A model generated the notes under the pieces. The model ran no database searches and was not told the origin of the DNA. It worked only from the letters and a program-made list of their open reading frames with translations. The translations under genes were made by a program, and so were the position numbers. A stretch of 64,000 nucleotides of DNA from Dehalococcoidia bacterium (lineage in GTDB: Bacteria > Chloroflexota > Dehalococcoidia > Lucifugimonadales > Australimonadaceae): positions 40,273-104,272 of the forward strand of contig JAJEFD010000016.1 of NCBI GenBank assembly GCA_022820645.1, given 5' to 3'. This document shows positions 1 to 8,464 of this stretch, in pieces. Each line of letters begins with the position of its first letter. Position 1 is the first letter of the stretch.

Positions 1-940
1 AGGTAACGCCGACCTCGTTGCGCAGCTCGGCGCCGTCCAGGTAACGGTGCAGGTTGTCGATGAATACGCCGCGCTGGAGGAGCCACTTGTCCGGGTCGCT
101 GGCGGCAAGCCCGGGGCTGATGATCGCATTGGGAAAGTCCCATGCCGGCGAATCTTCCGGAAGCGGTTCGAACGGCGAGATGTTGATGACCGCTCCGGCG
201 ATGACGCCTGCCCGGAGGGCATCGCCCAACGCATCGAGGTCGACGATATACCCGCCTCCGACGAGGACCACCAGGATGGCGGTGGGGCGCATCAGCCTGA
301 GTTCCTCCATCGTGATCCAGGGTCGCCTGTCACCGCCCGGCGGTCTGGCAACGACGACGTAATCGGACGCCGCCAGGAGGTCGAGCGTTCCGTCCGGCCC
401 TGCCATCCAGTCCACGTAGTCCGGCTTGCGGTCCGGGTGCAGGCGGGTTGCCATCACCCGCATCCCGAATGCCCTGGCCTTCTGCGCAACCGCCGAGCCG
501 ATAACGCCCAGGCCAACGACTCCGAGCGTGCTGCCTTCCAGCTTCCCCAGCCCCATGTCCGCAGCCCAGCGGTGAGCGCGCTGGGCCTCCATGATCTGCG
601 GCAGTTGCTTGGTCAACGTCAGGATCGTGGCGAACGTGAACTCGGAGAACGGCGCTCCGTGGATGCCGGTGCACGTGGTTACGCGGATGGAGCGCTCCCG
701 CATGGACGGCGTAACGTAGCTCGCCCCGCCCCCTCGCGTCACCTGCACCCATCGCAGCAAGGGCATCGCCGCGATGAAGTCGTCGCTGAACAGATCGCTC
801 GTGAACAGAACCTCAGTACCCGCCTGCTCCGCCGGACCGAGCTCGAAACCGGTATGGAACGTCAGGCCGGGGAACTCGCGCGCCAGAAGGGCTCGGTCCG
901 CTTCCGACAGCGGCAGACGCACCCAGACGTTGCCTGTCAT
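1..940 (-). CDS. D-isomer-specific 2-hydroxyacid dehydrogenase homolog, 3' end cut by window edge, catalytic residues missing
   Basis: The frame starts at ATG 940 and runs off the window edge after about 313 codons, nearly the full usual length of about 320. A Rossmann NAD-binding motif VVGLGVIGS lies near residue 145, and the family signature EPLP is present near residue 260. The segment that normally carries the catalytic Arg (NxxRGxxVD) reads LVGGGYIVD (residues 226-234), so Arg is Gly. The usual PH of the catalytic His motif reads SPGLAAS, with Gly at residue 277. The fold is therefore clear, but the classical hydride-transfer chemistry is doubtful. It lies 19 bp behind the deacylase gene and is probably cotranscribed with it. 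It could act on an unusual substrate or be a non-catalytic homolog. Confidence 0.85.
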   Translation of the reverse strand, partial: MTGNVWVRLPLSEADRALLAREFPGLTFHTGFELGPAEQAGTEVLFTSDLFSDDFIAAMPLLRWVQVTRGGGASYVTPSMRERSIRVTTCTGIHGAPFSEFTFATILTLTKQLPQIMEAQRAHRWAADMGLGKLEGSTLGVVGLGVIGSAVAQKARAFGMRVMATRLHPDRKPDYVDWMAGPDGTLDLLAASDYVVVARPPGGDRRPWITMEELRLMRPTAILVVLVGGGYIVDLDALGDALRAGVIAGAVINISPFEPLPEDSPAWDFPNAIISPGLAASDPDKWLLQRGVFIDNLHRYLDGAELRNEVGVT

Positions 941-959
941 CAGCAACCTCCCTCAGTAC

Positions 960-2516
960 TCACGACTTCCGCAGCGCGCGGCCCGGAAGTGCGCCAGTGT
1001 GCTTCCCCTGCTCCCATACGAGCGTGCCGTTGACGAACACGTACTCGATGCCCCTCGCCAACTGCTTCGGGTCCTCGAACGTGGCCTGCGCACGCACACG
1101 CTCCGGGTCGAATACGACCACATCCGCTTTGGCACCGTCACGCAGCACACCGCGGTCGCGCAGCCCCAGCCGCCGTGCGGAAGCGCCGGTCATCTTGTGC
1201 ACCGCGTCCTCGAGCCGGAGCGTCCCCTCTTCTACCGCCTGCCCCAGCAGGTACGGGAACGTGCCGTAGGTGCGCGGGTTCGGCATCTCGCCCGTCATCA
1301 GACCGTCGCTGCCCACCATCTGCGCGGGGTGCACCATGATCGTCCGCACGTTATCCGGGTTGCCGGTGCGGGCGACGAACGCCACTTCCAACCGCTCCTC
1401 GATGAGCAGGTCGCAGATGGTGTCCACCATCCGCTTGCCTTGGGCGTCCGCCATGTCCTGCAGCGAGCGCCCTTCCCATTCCTTGTTCTTCTCGGAGCCG
1501 ACGTGGGCGAACATGTAGTCGGCCAGCGAGCCGCCCCACTGCGGGTAGACGCCGTCCGCTATCCGGTCACGCACGTCCTTGTCCGCGATGCGCTGCAGCA
1601 GCATCTCCGGCCCGCCCTCGTGCACCCACGGCGGTATGAGCGACAGCAGGATCGTGCTCGCCGCGGGGTACGGGTACTGGTCGAACGTTACATCGACCCC
1701 TGCCGAGCGCGACTCGTCCACCAGCGCCACCATCCGTTCGCCCATGCCGGGGACGGGGTTGTGGTAGTGCGATATCTGCACCGGCGCACCCGACTCTCTG
1801 CCGACCGCGACCGCCTCGCGGAACGGATCGAGCAACCCGTCACCGAGCGCATAGCGGCTGTGCGTCACGTAGATCCCGCCGTACGGCGCGACGGCCCCGG
1901 CGATCTCGGTCAGCTCGTGGGTATCGCTGTAGATGTTCGGCACGTACGTCAGACCGGTGGAGAAGCCGAAAGCGCCGTCGCGCATCCCCTGCACTGCCAG
2001 CTCTCGCATCCGCGCCAGCTCCGCGTCCGTGGGCAGGCGGTTCGCCCATCCCATCGCCTCGATGCGGAGCGCTGCGTGCGGTACGAAGTAGACGACGTTG
2101 CACGACGACGCGCCCTCGAACAGGTCGAGGAACGACGCCACCGACGTCCACTCGGTTCCCTCGGGCGGACGTCCGTTCACGGCGGCGAGATAGTCGACGA
2201 GGTGCTGCCGGTTCGCTGGCGAGATAGGCGCGTAGGAGAGGCCGTCCTGTCCCAGCGCCTCCGTCGTCACACCCTGGCTCACCTTCGGTTCATGGCGCGG
2301 CGACGCGAGCAACGCGAAGTCCGAGTGCGAGTGCATGTCGATGAAGCCGGGGCAGACCGCCATGCCGGACGCGTCTATCGTTCGCCCTGCCTCGACGTTC
2401 GACACGTCGCCTTCCAGCACAGTGACGGTATCGCCCTCGATGCCGACGGTGGCGCGGAACCACGCGCGCCCCGCACCGTCTATCACCTTCCCGTTCACGA
2501 TGAGCGTGTCGAACAT
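960..2516 (-). CDS. N-acyl-D-amino-acid deacylase (D-aminoacylase family amidohydrolase)
   Basis: This 518-residue protein belongs to the amidohydrolase-3 / D-aminoacylase branch, which hydrolyses N-acyl-D-amino acids or related amides in the cytoplasm. The start MFDTLIVNGKVIDG is the typical beta-sandwich strand of this family. The metal-binding CPGFIDMHSHSD motif with its HxH follows near residue 60. Further His motifs (VTHSRY, ISHYH) lie near residues 210-240, and a late SDG Asp motif in MVGSDGLMTG lies near residue 400. The ATG at 2516 is preceded by GGGAGAG. Its stop is 19 bp before the hydroxyacid dehydrogenase, so a two-gene operon that deacylates and then oxidises or reduces an acid is plausible. 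The exact substrate cannot be read from sequence. Confidence 0.9.
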   Translation of the reverse strand: MFDTLIVNGKVIDGAGRAWFRATVGIEGDTVTVLEGDVSNVEAGRTIDASGMAVCPGFIDMHSHSDFALLASPRHEPKVSQGVTTEALGQDGLSYAPISPANRQHLVDYLAAVNGRPPEGTEWTSVASFLDLFEGASSCNVVYFVPHAALRIEAMGWANRLPTDAELARMRELAVQGMRDGAFGFSTGLTYVPNIYSDTHELTEIAGAVAPYGGIYVTHSRYALGDGLLDPFREAVAVGRESGAPVQISHYHNPVPGMGERMVALVDESRSAGVDVTFDQYPYPAASTILLSLIPPWVHEGGPEMLLQRIADKDVRDRIADGVYPQWGGSLADYMFAHVGSEKNKEWEGRSLQDMADAQGKRMVDTICDLLIEERLEVAFVARTGNPDNVRTIMVHPAQMVGSDGLMTGEMPNPRTYGTFPYLLGQAVEEGTLRLEDAVHKMTGASARRLGLRDRGVLRDGAKADVVVFDPERVRAQATFEDPKQLARGIEYVFVNGTLVWEQGKHTGALPGRALRKS

Positions 2517-2581
2517 GCCTCTCTCCCGCGGTGAACCCAGGAGCGCATGATAGCCGAGTAAAGCTCATGAGAAGCCAGCGA

Positions 2582-2794
2582 CTATGCCCAGAAGCCATCG
2601 TCGGGGTCCGGGCCATCCGGCTCTTCCAGCATGGCAGTCTGTCTCCGTCTCACGATGCAGGCCAGGCCGCACAGCAGCAGGGCCGTCCCGAGGATGAACA
2701 AGGCAAGAGCCAGGAACAAGGCCACCATGCGCGCATCGGCAGGGAAGGCCACCGGCAGCACGGCGGATGCATTCGTTGAAAGAGACAAGGGCAT
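2582..2794 (-). CDS. possible small single-span membrane protein
   Basis: A 70-codon frame encodes a short N-terminus, one strongly hydrophobic segment (about residues 24-48, rich in Leu and Ala and ending CIVRRR, which suits a positive-inside anchor) and an acidic Asp/Pro-rich tail. No convincing ribosome binding site precedes the ATG, and I recognise no family. It occupies the otherwise empty gap between the deacylase and the sensor kinase, which is the main reason for listing it. It may be a chance frame. Confidence 0.3.
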   Translation of the reverse strand: MPLSLSTNASAVLPVAFPADARMVALFLALALFILGTALLLCGLACIVRRRQTAMLEEPDGPDPDDGFWA

Positions 2795-3165
2795 GGCTGG
2801 GTTCAGTCAGTGTTCCCGATTCTCCCCGCCAGCGACAACTGGCAGATGCCCCGTCCGCCAGAGGACATCTGCCCTGCCAAGACACTGGCCGAATGCTCTA
2901 CGGAACAGGGTTCCGAGGCCCCATACCTCACAAGGCATCGCCCAGCCCGATGGATGCACGCGGCCCAGGAACGCTCAAACTTGGAGAACAGGGATGACAG
3001 GCCCGGCTAGTGAATCGGCACAGGTACTTTTGCCCTGTCAGGGAGGGCATTTGCTCCTTGCAAGCGCACGGTCCAACTGGCTAGATTGATGGCGATGCGT
3101 CTGAGGTCCTCCGGTGAACCGGGCGCATCACGAACTCACGGTCGTTCAGGGACGAGACGTCTCAC
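2795..3165. other. intergenic region upstream of the sensor kinase
   Basis: No convincing gene is seen here. A perfect 10-bp palindrome GAGACGTCTC (3154-3163) ends two bases before the kinase ATG at 3166 and covers the place where a Shine-Dalgarno sequence would be expected; the nearest purine-rich stretch, AGGGA, is about 14 bases upstream of the ATG. The palindrome could be an operator or simply chance. Confidence 0.35.
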
Positions 3166-4401
3166 ATGTCCCACTACAGCCAGCGCCTCCAAGTATTCAC
3201 CAAGGCTGCCAGCACCATTCGAATAGACGGCTGGACACCCAGGCAGATCGACCCGGAGGTGGCTCGGTACGTCGCAGGAGTTTCGGTCTGGGGCCGCTGG
3301 TTCGTCTGCCTTGTCACTGCGTTCGAGTTTGCTTACCGGCCGGGCTTCTGGTACTTCGGACACATCGAATACACGTTCCTGCTCGTGCCGCTGGTGGCGT
3401 TCAATGGTCTGGTCCACTACCGGCTTCTGGCGAAGGGATGGGTAACATGGCACTGGTTGCTCCTCTTGAGCGCCATGGACATCGCGATAGTCACGGCCGG
3501 AGTCATCATCCAGACTGGATTCCCCGGCTTCATCTTCTTGGCCTACTACCCCGCTCTCGCGCTGTTCGTCGTGGTCTTCGCGTCGTTGTGGCTTGCATTG
3601 GTCTGGACGACGATGACAGCCGGTATATATACGTTCGTTTGCCTGACCGCTGGCCAAGGACTCGACCTCGTCGCGGGTCACGAGAAAGAGTTGTTGGCCA
3701 GGTTGGCGGCGATGTACACGCTCGTGCTGTGTGTTGGTCTCGTCGCCCGATTCGAACGGACCAGGAGACAAGCAGCGGTAGAGCGGGCGCACGTGCTTCA
3801 GCGCGAACGCATCGAACTCTCCCAGGCAGTCCACGACACCACGGCGCAGTCGGCGTACATGATGGGGCTAGGCATCGACACGGCGAAGGCCCTTGCCGGA
3901 GACGCGAACCCGGAGCTCACCGCGACGCTCGACGCGACCTCCCGATTGTCGCGCTCCACCATCTGGGAGTTGAGACACCCCATCAACATGGGTGGGATCT
4001 ACGAGGGCCGGGAGCTGGGCTCGGTTCTCAAGTCCCACGCCTCCAGCTTTACCAACGTCACGTCCGTGCCTGCGGAGATGACGCAAGCGGGAGTAGAGCC
4101 GCCTCTTTCGATAGGGACAAGGGGCCTGCTCTTTTCCATAGCGCACAATGCGCTGACCAACGCCTATCGCCACGCGGGAGCGAGCCGGGTGTCCGTCCAT
4201 CTTGAATTTGGAGAGGAAGCAATCAGACTGTCGGTGTCAGACGATGGGGCCGGGCTTCCCGACGACTACGCGGAGCGCGGTCGCGGCTTCGCAAACATGA
4301 GCAGGGACGCCGAGCGCCTGGGAGGGCGGCTCGTTGTGGAGGAGCGAGGAATCATGGGCGGGGCGACCGTAGCTTGTGTGATTCCGCCGAAGCGCGGATG
4401 A
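3166..4401 (+). CDS. NarL/DegS-type sensor histidine kinase, multi-span membrane protein
   Basis: The 411-residue protein has an N-terminal membrane part of about five hydrophobic spans (residues 45-200) and no recognisable extracytoplasmic sensor domain, suggesting that it senses within the membrane. A short linker with ERxRIELSQAVHD places the phospho-accepting His at residue 223, in the HisKA_3 dimerisation type. The C-terminal HATPase_c domain shows an N-box (AHNALTNAYRHAG) and a G1 box (VSDDGAGLP). HisKA_3 kinases pair with LuxR-type response regulators, and one begins 13 bp downstream, so the pair is almost certainly a two-component system. The stimulus is unknown. Confidence 0.93.
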   Translation: MSHYSQRLQVFTKAASTIRIDGWTPRQIDPEVARYVAGVSVWGRWFVCLVTAFEFAYRPGFWYFGHIEYTFLLVPLVAFNGLVHYRLLAKGWVTWHWLLLLSAMDIAIVTAGVIIQTGFPGFIFLAYYPALALFVVVFASLWLALVWTTMTAGIYTFVCLTAGQGLDLVAGHEKELLARLAAMYTLVLCVGLVARFERTRRQAAVERAHVLQRERIELSQAVHDTTAQSAYMMGLGIDTAKALAGDANPELTATLDATSRLSRSTIWELRHPINMGGIYEGRELGSVLKSHASSFTNVTSVPAEMTQAGVEPPLSIGTRGLLFSIAHNALTNAYRHAGASRVSVHLEFGEEAIRLSVSDDGAGLPDDYAERGRGFANMSRDAERLGGRLVVEERGIMGGATVACVIPPKRG

Positions 4402-4414
4402 GAAGAGTACAGGG

Positions 4415-5101
4415 ATGTCATCGGGCGAGCGCATCAGGGTGATGGTGGTTGACGACCATTCGATCGTCAGGGAGGGACTGAAGCGGGTGCTGGAGCAGTC
4501 CGGCGAGTTCGAGGTGGTGGCACAGGCAGCGGACGGCGAGGAGGCGGTCAGAGTGGCCGCCGAGGCGGGGCCGGACGTGGTGGTGATGGACGTCATGATG
4601 CCAAAGAAGGACGGGGTGGAGGCGTGCAGGGAGATCATGGAGTCAGCCCCGGATACTCGTGTGGTCATGCTGACGGCTTCGACAGAACAGGCCGCCGCGG
4701 TGGAAGCGGTGGCTGCCGGCGCAATCGGGTATCTCCAGAAAGAGACGGACAGAGAGCGGCTGCTTTCGGTCGTGCGGAGCGTATTCCTGGGCGAATTTCG
4801 CGTGCCCGTCGACGTCATGAGGAGGGTGTTCACAGAGATACGCGAATCTGCCAAGACCGGAGATGCTGCCGATGCTGCCGGGCTGACTCCACGAGAGCGG
4901 GAGATACTCGTCTCTTTTGCCCAGGGGCTGTCCTACGCTCGGATAGCGGAGGCTAGGGGAATCGAACCAGTGACTGCTCGGAACGCCGTCTACGGCATCA
5001 AGCAGAAGTTGAGAGTGGAGTCGATGCAAGGCCTGGTGATCTGGGCCATGCAAAACGGCCTGCTGGACGACTACATGGAGAAGGAGCGCCAACCGTCCTG
5101 A
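4415..5101 (+). CDS. NarL/FixJ-family response regulator
   Basis: The 228-residue protein has an N-terminal receiver domain with the acidic pair in VMVVDDHS, the phospho-accepting Asp59 in VVVMDVMMP and the Lys of LQKET. The C-terminal LuxR-type helix-turn-helix begins with LTPREREIL and contains the recognition region RIAEARGIEPVTARNAVYGIK. The classical LuxR VKxH pattern is altered to TARNAVY, so its DNA contacts may differ. It lies 13 bp behind the cognate kinase gene and is presumably phosphorylated by it to activate or repress transcription. Its regulon is unknown; the genes to the right are convergent and are not obvious targets. Confidence 0.93.
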   Translation: MSSGERIRVMVVDDHSIVREGLKRVLEQSGEFEVVAQAADGEEAVRVAAEAGPDVVVMDVMMPKKDGVEACREIMESAPDTRVVMLTASTEQAAAVEAVAAGAIGYLQKETDRERLLSVVRSVFLGEFRVPVDVMRRVFTEIRESAKTGDAADAAGLTPREREILVSFAQGLSYARIAEARGIEPVTARNAVYGIKQKLRVESMQGLVIWAMQNGLLDDYMEKERQPS

Positions 5102-5228
5102 GGGTGCATCCCAAGGACCTCCATCGGTCGGTGGGCGTGCCTGATGAGGTCCATCAAGGGAGCCGAAAACCTGGATGCCTGGCCTCGGCTGCGGTGACTC
5201 AGCCACGGTTCACCGCGTACGGTGGCGG

Positions 5229-5729
5229 TCAGTCCGGATGGCGAGCGCGGCTCGCGGCCTGCGACACCTGCACCGCGCGCTGGGCCATGACCGCCTCTGC
5301 CAGGGTGTGGAACCGCCCCGACACCACCTTGAGCACCTGGCCGAGAAGCCGGTAGCCGACATGCGGGTCGCGCACACACAGGTCCGCGAGCTGCGAACCC
5401 TCGAACCGCGCGAGTGTTGCGTCCGTGACGCACACAGCGGTGAGCGAGTAGACGAACGGCTCCACGAGCGCCGACCAGCCGAATATCTGTCCGGCCTTGG
5501 CAGTGGACACCTTGCGGTGCGGCGTGTCGATGCCCCACCACTCCGGAACGTTCATGCGCAGCTCCACCTCGCCGTCGAGCGCGACGTAGAGGTGCTGGGC
5601 ATACTCCCCGCTCCTGAACAGCTCACTGCCAGCTTCGGCGGTAACGGTCGTCGCCAGATCCTGGAAACGCTCGATGTGGATGGGGCTGAAACCCTTGAGC
5701 AACTCGCTGTGTGCTAGCACATTCTCCAA
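5229..5729 (-). CDS. cyclic-nucleotide-binding-domain protein without DNA-binding domain
   Basis: The 166-residue protein is a Crp-type beta-roll domain: LLKGFSPIHIERF at the start, SGEYAQHLYVALDGEVEL in the middle, and a phosphate-cassette-like region around FGWSALVEPF. The classical cassette (GExA..RxA) is not conserved, so cAMP binding is uncertain. The protein ends in a helix, with no room for the winged helix of Crp/Fnr regulators. It probably works as a stand-alone sensory or regulatory module. It converges on the two-component pair with 127 bp between the stops, a gap in which I see no gene. Confidence 0.8.
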   Translation of the reverse strand: MENVLAHSELLKGFSPIHIERFQDLATTVTAEAGSELFRSGEYAQHLYVALDGEVELRMNVPEWWGIDTPHRKVSTAKAGQIFGWSALVEPFVYSLTAVCVTDATLARFEGSQLADLCVRDPHVGYRLLGQVLKVVSGRFHTLAEAVMAQRAVQVSQAASRARHPD

Positions 5730-5835
5730 CGCGGCCCTCCCAGCAGCGATCGTGTTGTCAGCAACGGATCACACCGCACGCAGTGCGGCCTGTTAAGAAA
5801 ATAGCGTAGCAGATGAGTCATTCTCCAGTGCAGGT

Positions 5836-6825
5836 TCACGGCGAGAGATCGATGACGATGTTCCCTATGGCGGCGTTGCTCTCCTGCAGCTCGTGCGCGA
5901 CAGCGATGTCGTCCAGCGGCATGACTGCCGCGATGGGATGCGTCAGCGCGCCACCTGCGGTGGCGGTCGCGATGTCGTCCACTGCTTGCCGCTTGGCGGC
6001 TTCCGGCTCGGAGTAGACGAGCACGAAATGCACCGTCGCGTTCTTCCGCGAGAGCGCCTGATACTCCACCGCGGGCTCGCGGTCGCCGGTCGACGCATAG
6101 CACCCGATCGCGCCGTTCAGCCGCAGCGCGCGCTTGCTGGCGGCGAGGTTGCCTCCAAAGTCGACCTCGACGATGCGCTCGACACCCTCGCCACCGGTGA
6201 GCTCCAGCACGCGCTCCCCCACGTCTTCCGTGCGGTAGTTGACGGTGTGGTCGGCTCCGGCACGCAGCGCATGCCCCGCCTTCTCGTCCGAGCTCACCGT
6301 GGCGATGACCGTCGCGCCGCCCCACTTTGCGAGCTGGATGGCGCAGTGCCCCACCGCGCCCGCTCCTCCGGTCACGAGAACGGTCATACCGTTCACCGGC
6401 CCGCTGGCGAACAGGCAGCGGTGCGCCGTCATCGCCGGTATGCCGATGCACGCTCCTTCCTGGAACGTCACGCTGTCGGGAAGCATGGGCGCGTGGTTGG
6501 ATGGCAGCGCGATGTACTCAGCCGCAGTGCCGAACGGACGCTGCCACTGTCCCTCGAACAGCCAGACGCGCTCGCCGACGCGGGACGAATCAACGCCCGC
6601 ACCGACCGCCTCGATGACGCCTGCGCCATCGCTGTGCGGGATGACACGGGGGAACGGCATCTGCGGCCCGCGCGAGCCGGTACGCGACTTCCAGTCCGAC
6701 GGGTTCACTCCCGACGCGTGGACGCGCACCAGCACCTCGCCGTGCCCCGGCTCCGGGTCCGGCATCTCACCGACGTTGAAGACGTCCCGCGCCGGACCGT
6801 ACCGCTCGTACCATGCCGCTCTCAT
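5836..6825 (-). CDS. NADPH:quinone reductase-like MDR oxidoreductase
   Basis: This is a medium-chain dehydrogenase/reductase of about 329 residues from the zinc-independent quinone oxidoreductase branch. It has the GroES-like N-terminus (MRAAWYERYGPA, then HASGVNPSDWK), the HSDGAG motif and a Rossmann motif VTGGAGAVGHCAIQLAK. Zinc-ligand Cys clusters are absent. I place the start at ATG 6825 because a perfect AGGAGG lies nine bases upstream (6835-6840); the frame is open for 17 more codons but those look unrelated. The ribosome site sits inside the end of the Ldh2-family gene, so the two genes are translationally linked. It likely reduces an enone or quinone using NADPH, acting with its operon partners. 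Confidence 0.92.
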   Translation of the reverse strand: MRAAWYERYGPARDVFNVGEMPDPEPGHGEVLVRVHASGVNPSDWKSRTGSRGPQMPFPRVIPHSDGAGVIEAVGAGVDSSRVGERVWLFEGQWQRPFGTAAEYIALPSNHAPMLPDSVTFQEGACIGIPAMTAHRCLFASGPVNGMTVLVTGGAGAVGHCAIQLAKWGGATVIATVSSDEKAGHALRAGADHTVNYRTEDVGERVLELTGGEGVERIVEVDFGGNLAASKRALRLNGAIGCYASTGDREPAVEYQALSRKNATVHFVLVYSEPEAAKRQAVDDIATATAGGALTHPIAAVMPLDDIAVAHELQESNAAIGNIVIDLSP

Positions 6826-6838
6826 CCCCGTCCGCCTC

Positions 6839-7915
6839 CTACACCTCGCACTGGACGTCGAACTCGGCGCAGACACCCCGGAACCAGTCGACCACCTCGC
6901 GATGCAGCGGGATGCCCTTCACAGAACGTTCCTCCAGCGCGTCCCACTCCGGGTCGCCCGCCACCATCACGCGGTCATGGCCTGTCGCGGGAGGCGTCGC
7001 CTTCAGTTCACGGATAAAGTCGTCCATGCGTGCCTTGAACTCGCCCACGTCGCTGAACGCGTCGATGTTGTACGCGGCGACGTAGTGCCGGTAGTTCTGC
7101 CGTCCTGCCTGCATCCCGTAGTCCGTCCCCGAGAGCACGGAGCACATGATGTCCACCGCCACCGCGAGGCCGTAACCCTTGTGGGAGCCGGAGTCCCGGT
7201 TCGTGCCGAGCGGCAGCAGGATGTAGTCGTCCGGTACGGGCGCAGGCTCCATCACCGGCGTGCCGTCCTCTGCCGCGATGGTCCCCGGCGGCAGCAGCGT
7301 CCCCATGCGGCGAGCGTTCCGCACCTTGTTCACCGGCACCACGCTCGTCGCCATGTCGAATACCCATGGACGCTCCTCCCGCGTGGGTGCGGCGATAGCG
7401 ATGGGGTTTGTGCCGAGGCGCGGCGCACGACCGAACGTCGGCGCGACGTCCGGTCCGGTCGCCGTCATGCAGACGCCGATCATGTCGTGCCGCAGCGCGA
7501 GCATCGCGTGGTAGGCCGCCATGCCGACGTGCCCGCCGTTGAACATGGTGACGACGCCGATGCCCGTGTTCCGCGCTTTCTCGATGGCGATCTCCATCGC
7601 CTTCGGCGCGATGATGACGCCGAGTCCTCGGTCGCAGTCGATGTTGGCGGAGGCGGCACGCTCCCGCACGATGCGCCACTGCGGGGCGGTCTTCTGCACG
7701 CCGCTCTGGTAGCGGTCGAGGTAGACCTTGAGCATGTTGGAGACGCCGTGGCTGTCCACGCCGCGCAGGTCGGCGGTGACGAGCACGTCAGCCGCGAGAG
7801 CAGCGTCAGCCTGGTCGAGTCCCACCTTCCCGAAGAGCGCCTCCGTGGCCTCGCGGAGCGGTCCGGCTTGTACGCGAAGGGCGTCCTCTTCCCGGATGTG
7901 GAAGCTCTGTGTCAC
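6839..7915 (-). CDS. malate/L-lactate dehydrogenase family (Ldh2) oxidoreductase
   Basis: The 358-residue protein matches the Ldh_2 family (malate, ureidoglycolate, sulfolactate and related dehydrogenases), which oxidise 2-hydroxy acids with NAD(P). Typical motifs are ADLRGVDSHGVSNM near residue 50, a glycine-rich NGGHVGMAAYHAM near 125, PRLGTNPIAIAAP near 165 and SHKGYGLAVAVDIM near 245. It overlaps the upstream GlcG-type gene by four bases (ATGA) and is followed by the MDR reductase, forming a tight three-gene operon. Substrate specificity cannot be assigned. The GlcG neighbour suggests glycolate-like or other short hydroxy-acid metabolism, which is inference. Confidence 0.93.
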   Translation of the reverse strand: MTQSFHIREEDALRVQAGPLREATEALFGKVGLDQADAALAADVLVTADLRGVDSHGVSNMLKVYLDRYQSGVQKTAPQWRIVRERAASANIDCDRGLGVIIAPKAMEIAIEKARNTGIGVVTMFNGGHVGMAAYHAMLALRHDMIGVCMTATGPDVAPTFGRAPRLGTNPIAIAAPTREERPWVFDMATSVVPVNKVRNARRMGTLLPPGTIAAEDGTPVMEPAPVPDDYILLPLGTNRDSGSHKGYGLAVAVDIMCSVLSGTDYGMQAGRQNYRHYVAAYNIDAFSDVGEFKARMDDFIRELKATPPATGHDRVMVAGDPEWDALEERSVKGIPLHREVVDWFRGVCAEFDVQCEV

Positions 7916-8325
7916 GACTGCGTCTCCAACGCTGCGAGCCCCGCCGCGGCGACCGCCTCATCCTCCGCCGGACGCGCCCCGCTGACGCCTATCGCGCCGA
8001 CCATCGTGCCGTCCGGCCTGCGAACGGGCAGCGCGCCCTGCCACGGGATGAGCCGCCCGTTCTCCATCATCGAGAGCGCGCGGACGACCGGCTGGTCCCA
8101 GCGGTCGCTCAGGTCGCCGCTCGGCATGTCCCACGCGGCAGACGCAGCAGCCTTGCCCTGGGAGATGGGGACGCTGCGCCAGAGCGCGCCGTCCATGCGG
8201 TTCAGCGCGACCAGGTCGCCGCGCGGGTCGAGCACCGCGATGCTGACGCGGATGCCGAGCTCCTCGGCCTTCGCACGCCCCGCCTCGAGCATCTGTACTG
8301 CCTCGTCCAATCGCAACGGTTCCAT
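7912..8325 (-). CDS. GlcG/HbpS-family (DUF336) protein
   Basis: The 137-residue protein begins MEPLRLDEAVQMLEAGRAKA and has the family core (IAVLDPRGDLVALNRMDGA, then a C-terminal PDGTMVGAIGVSGARPAEDE). GlcG/HbpS proteins are small alpha/beta proteins found near glycolate, propanediol and haem-related genes; their biochemical role is poorly known. The frame is open for 78 more codons upstream, but I choose ATG 8325 because GGGAGG lies just before it and the upstream translation is low-complexity and overlaps the structured RNA. It is the first gene of the GlcG-Ldh2-MDR operon and overlaps the next gene by four bases. Confidence 0.88.
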   Translation of the reverse strand: MEPLRLDEAVQMLEAGRAKAEELGIRVSIAVLDPRGDLVALNRMDGALWRSVPISQGKAAASAAWDMPSGDLSDRWDQPVVRALSMMENGRLIPWQGALPVRRPDGTMVGAIGVSGARPAEDEAVAAAGLAALETQS

Positions 8326-8464
8326 ATGAGTACGCCTCCCTGAGTGCGAGAGGGAGGATAGCGCATAACGCAGATATGCGGAGTGGGTTGAAGCAGGGGG
8401 CAGGGTCGGACGGGGATGGGGTGGCGGGGCTGCCGGGATTCGTGTATAACACCCCGACTGCGTT

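Noticed and set aside
774..2534. 586-codon plus-strand frame
   Set aside because: It is antisense to the deacylase gene; it is Arg/His-rich and low in family-like motifs, a shadow produced by GC-rich codon bias.
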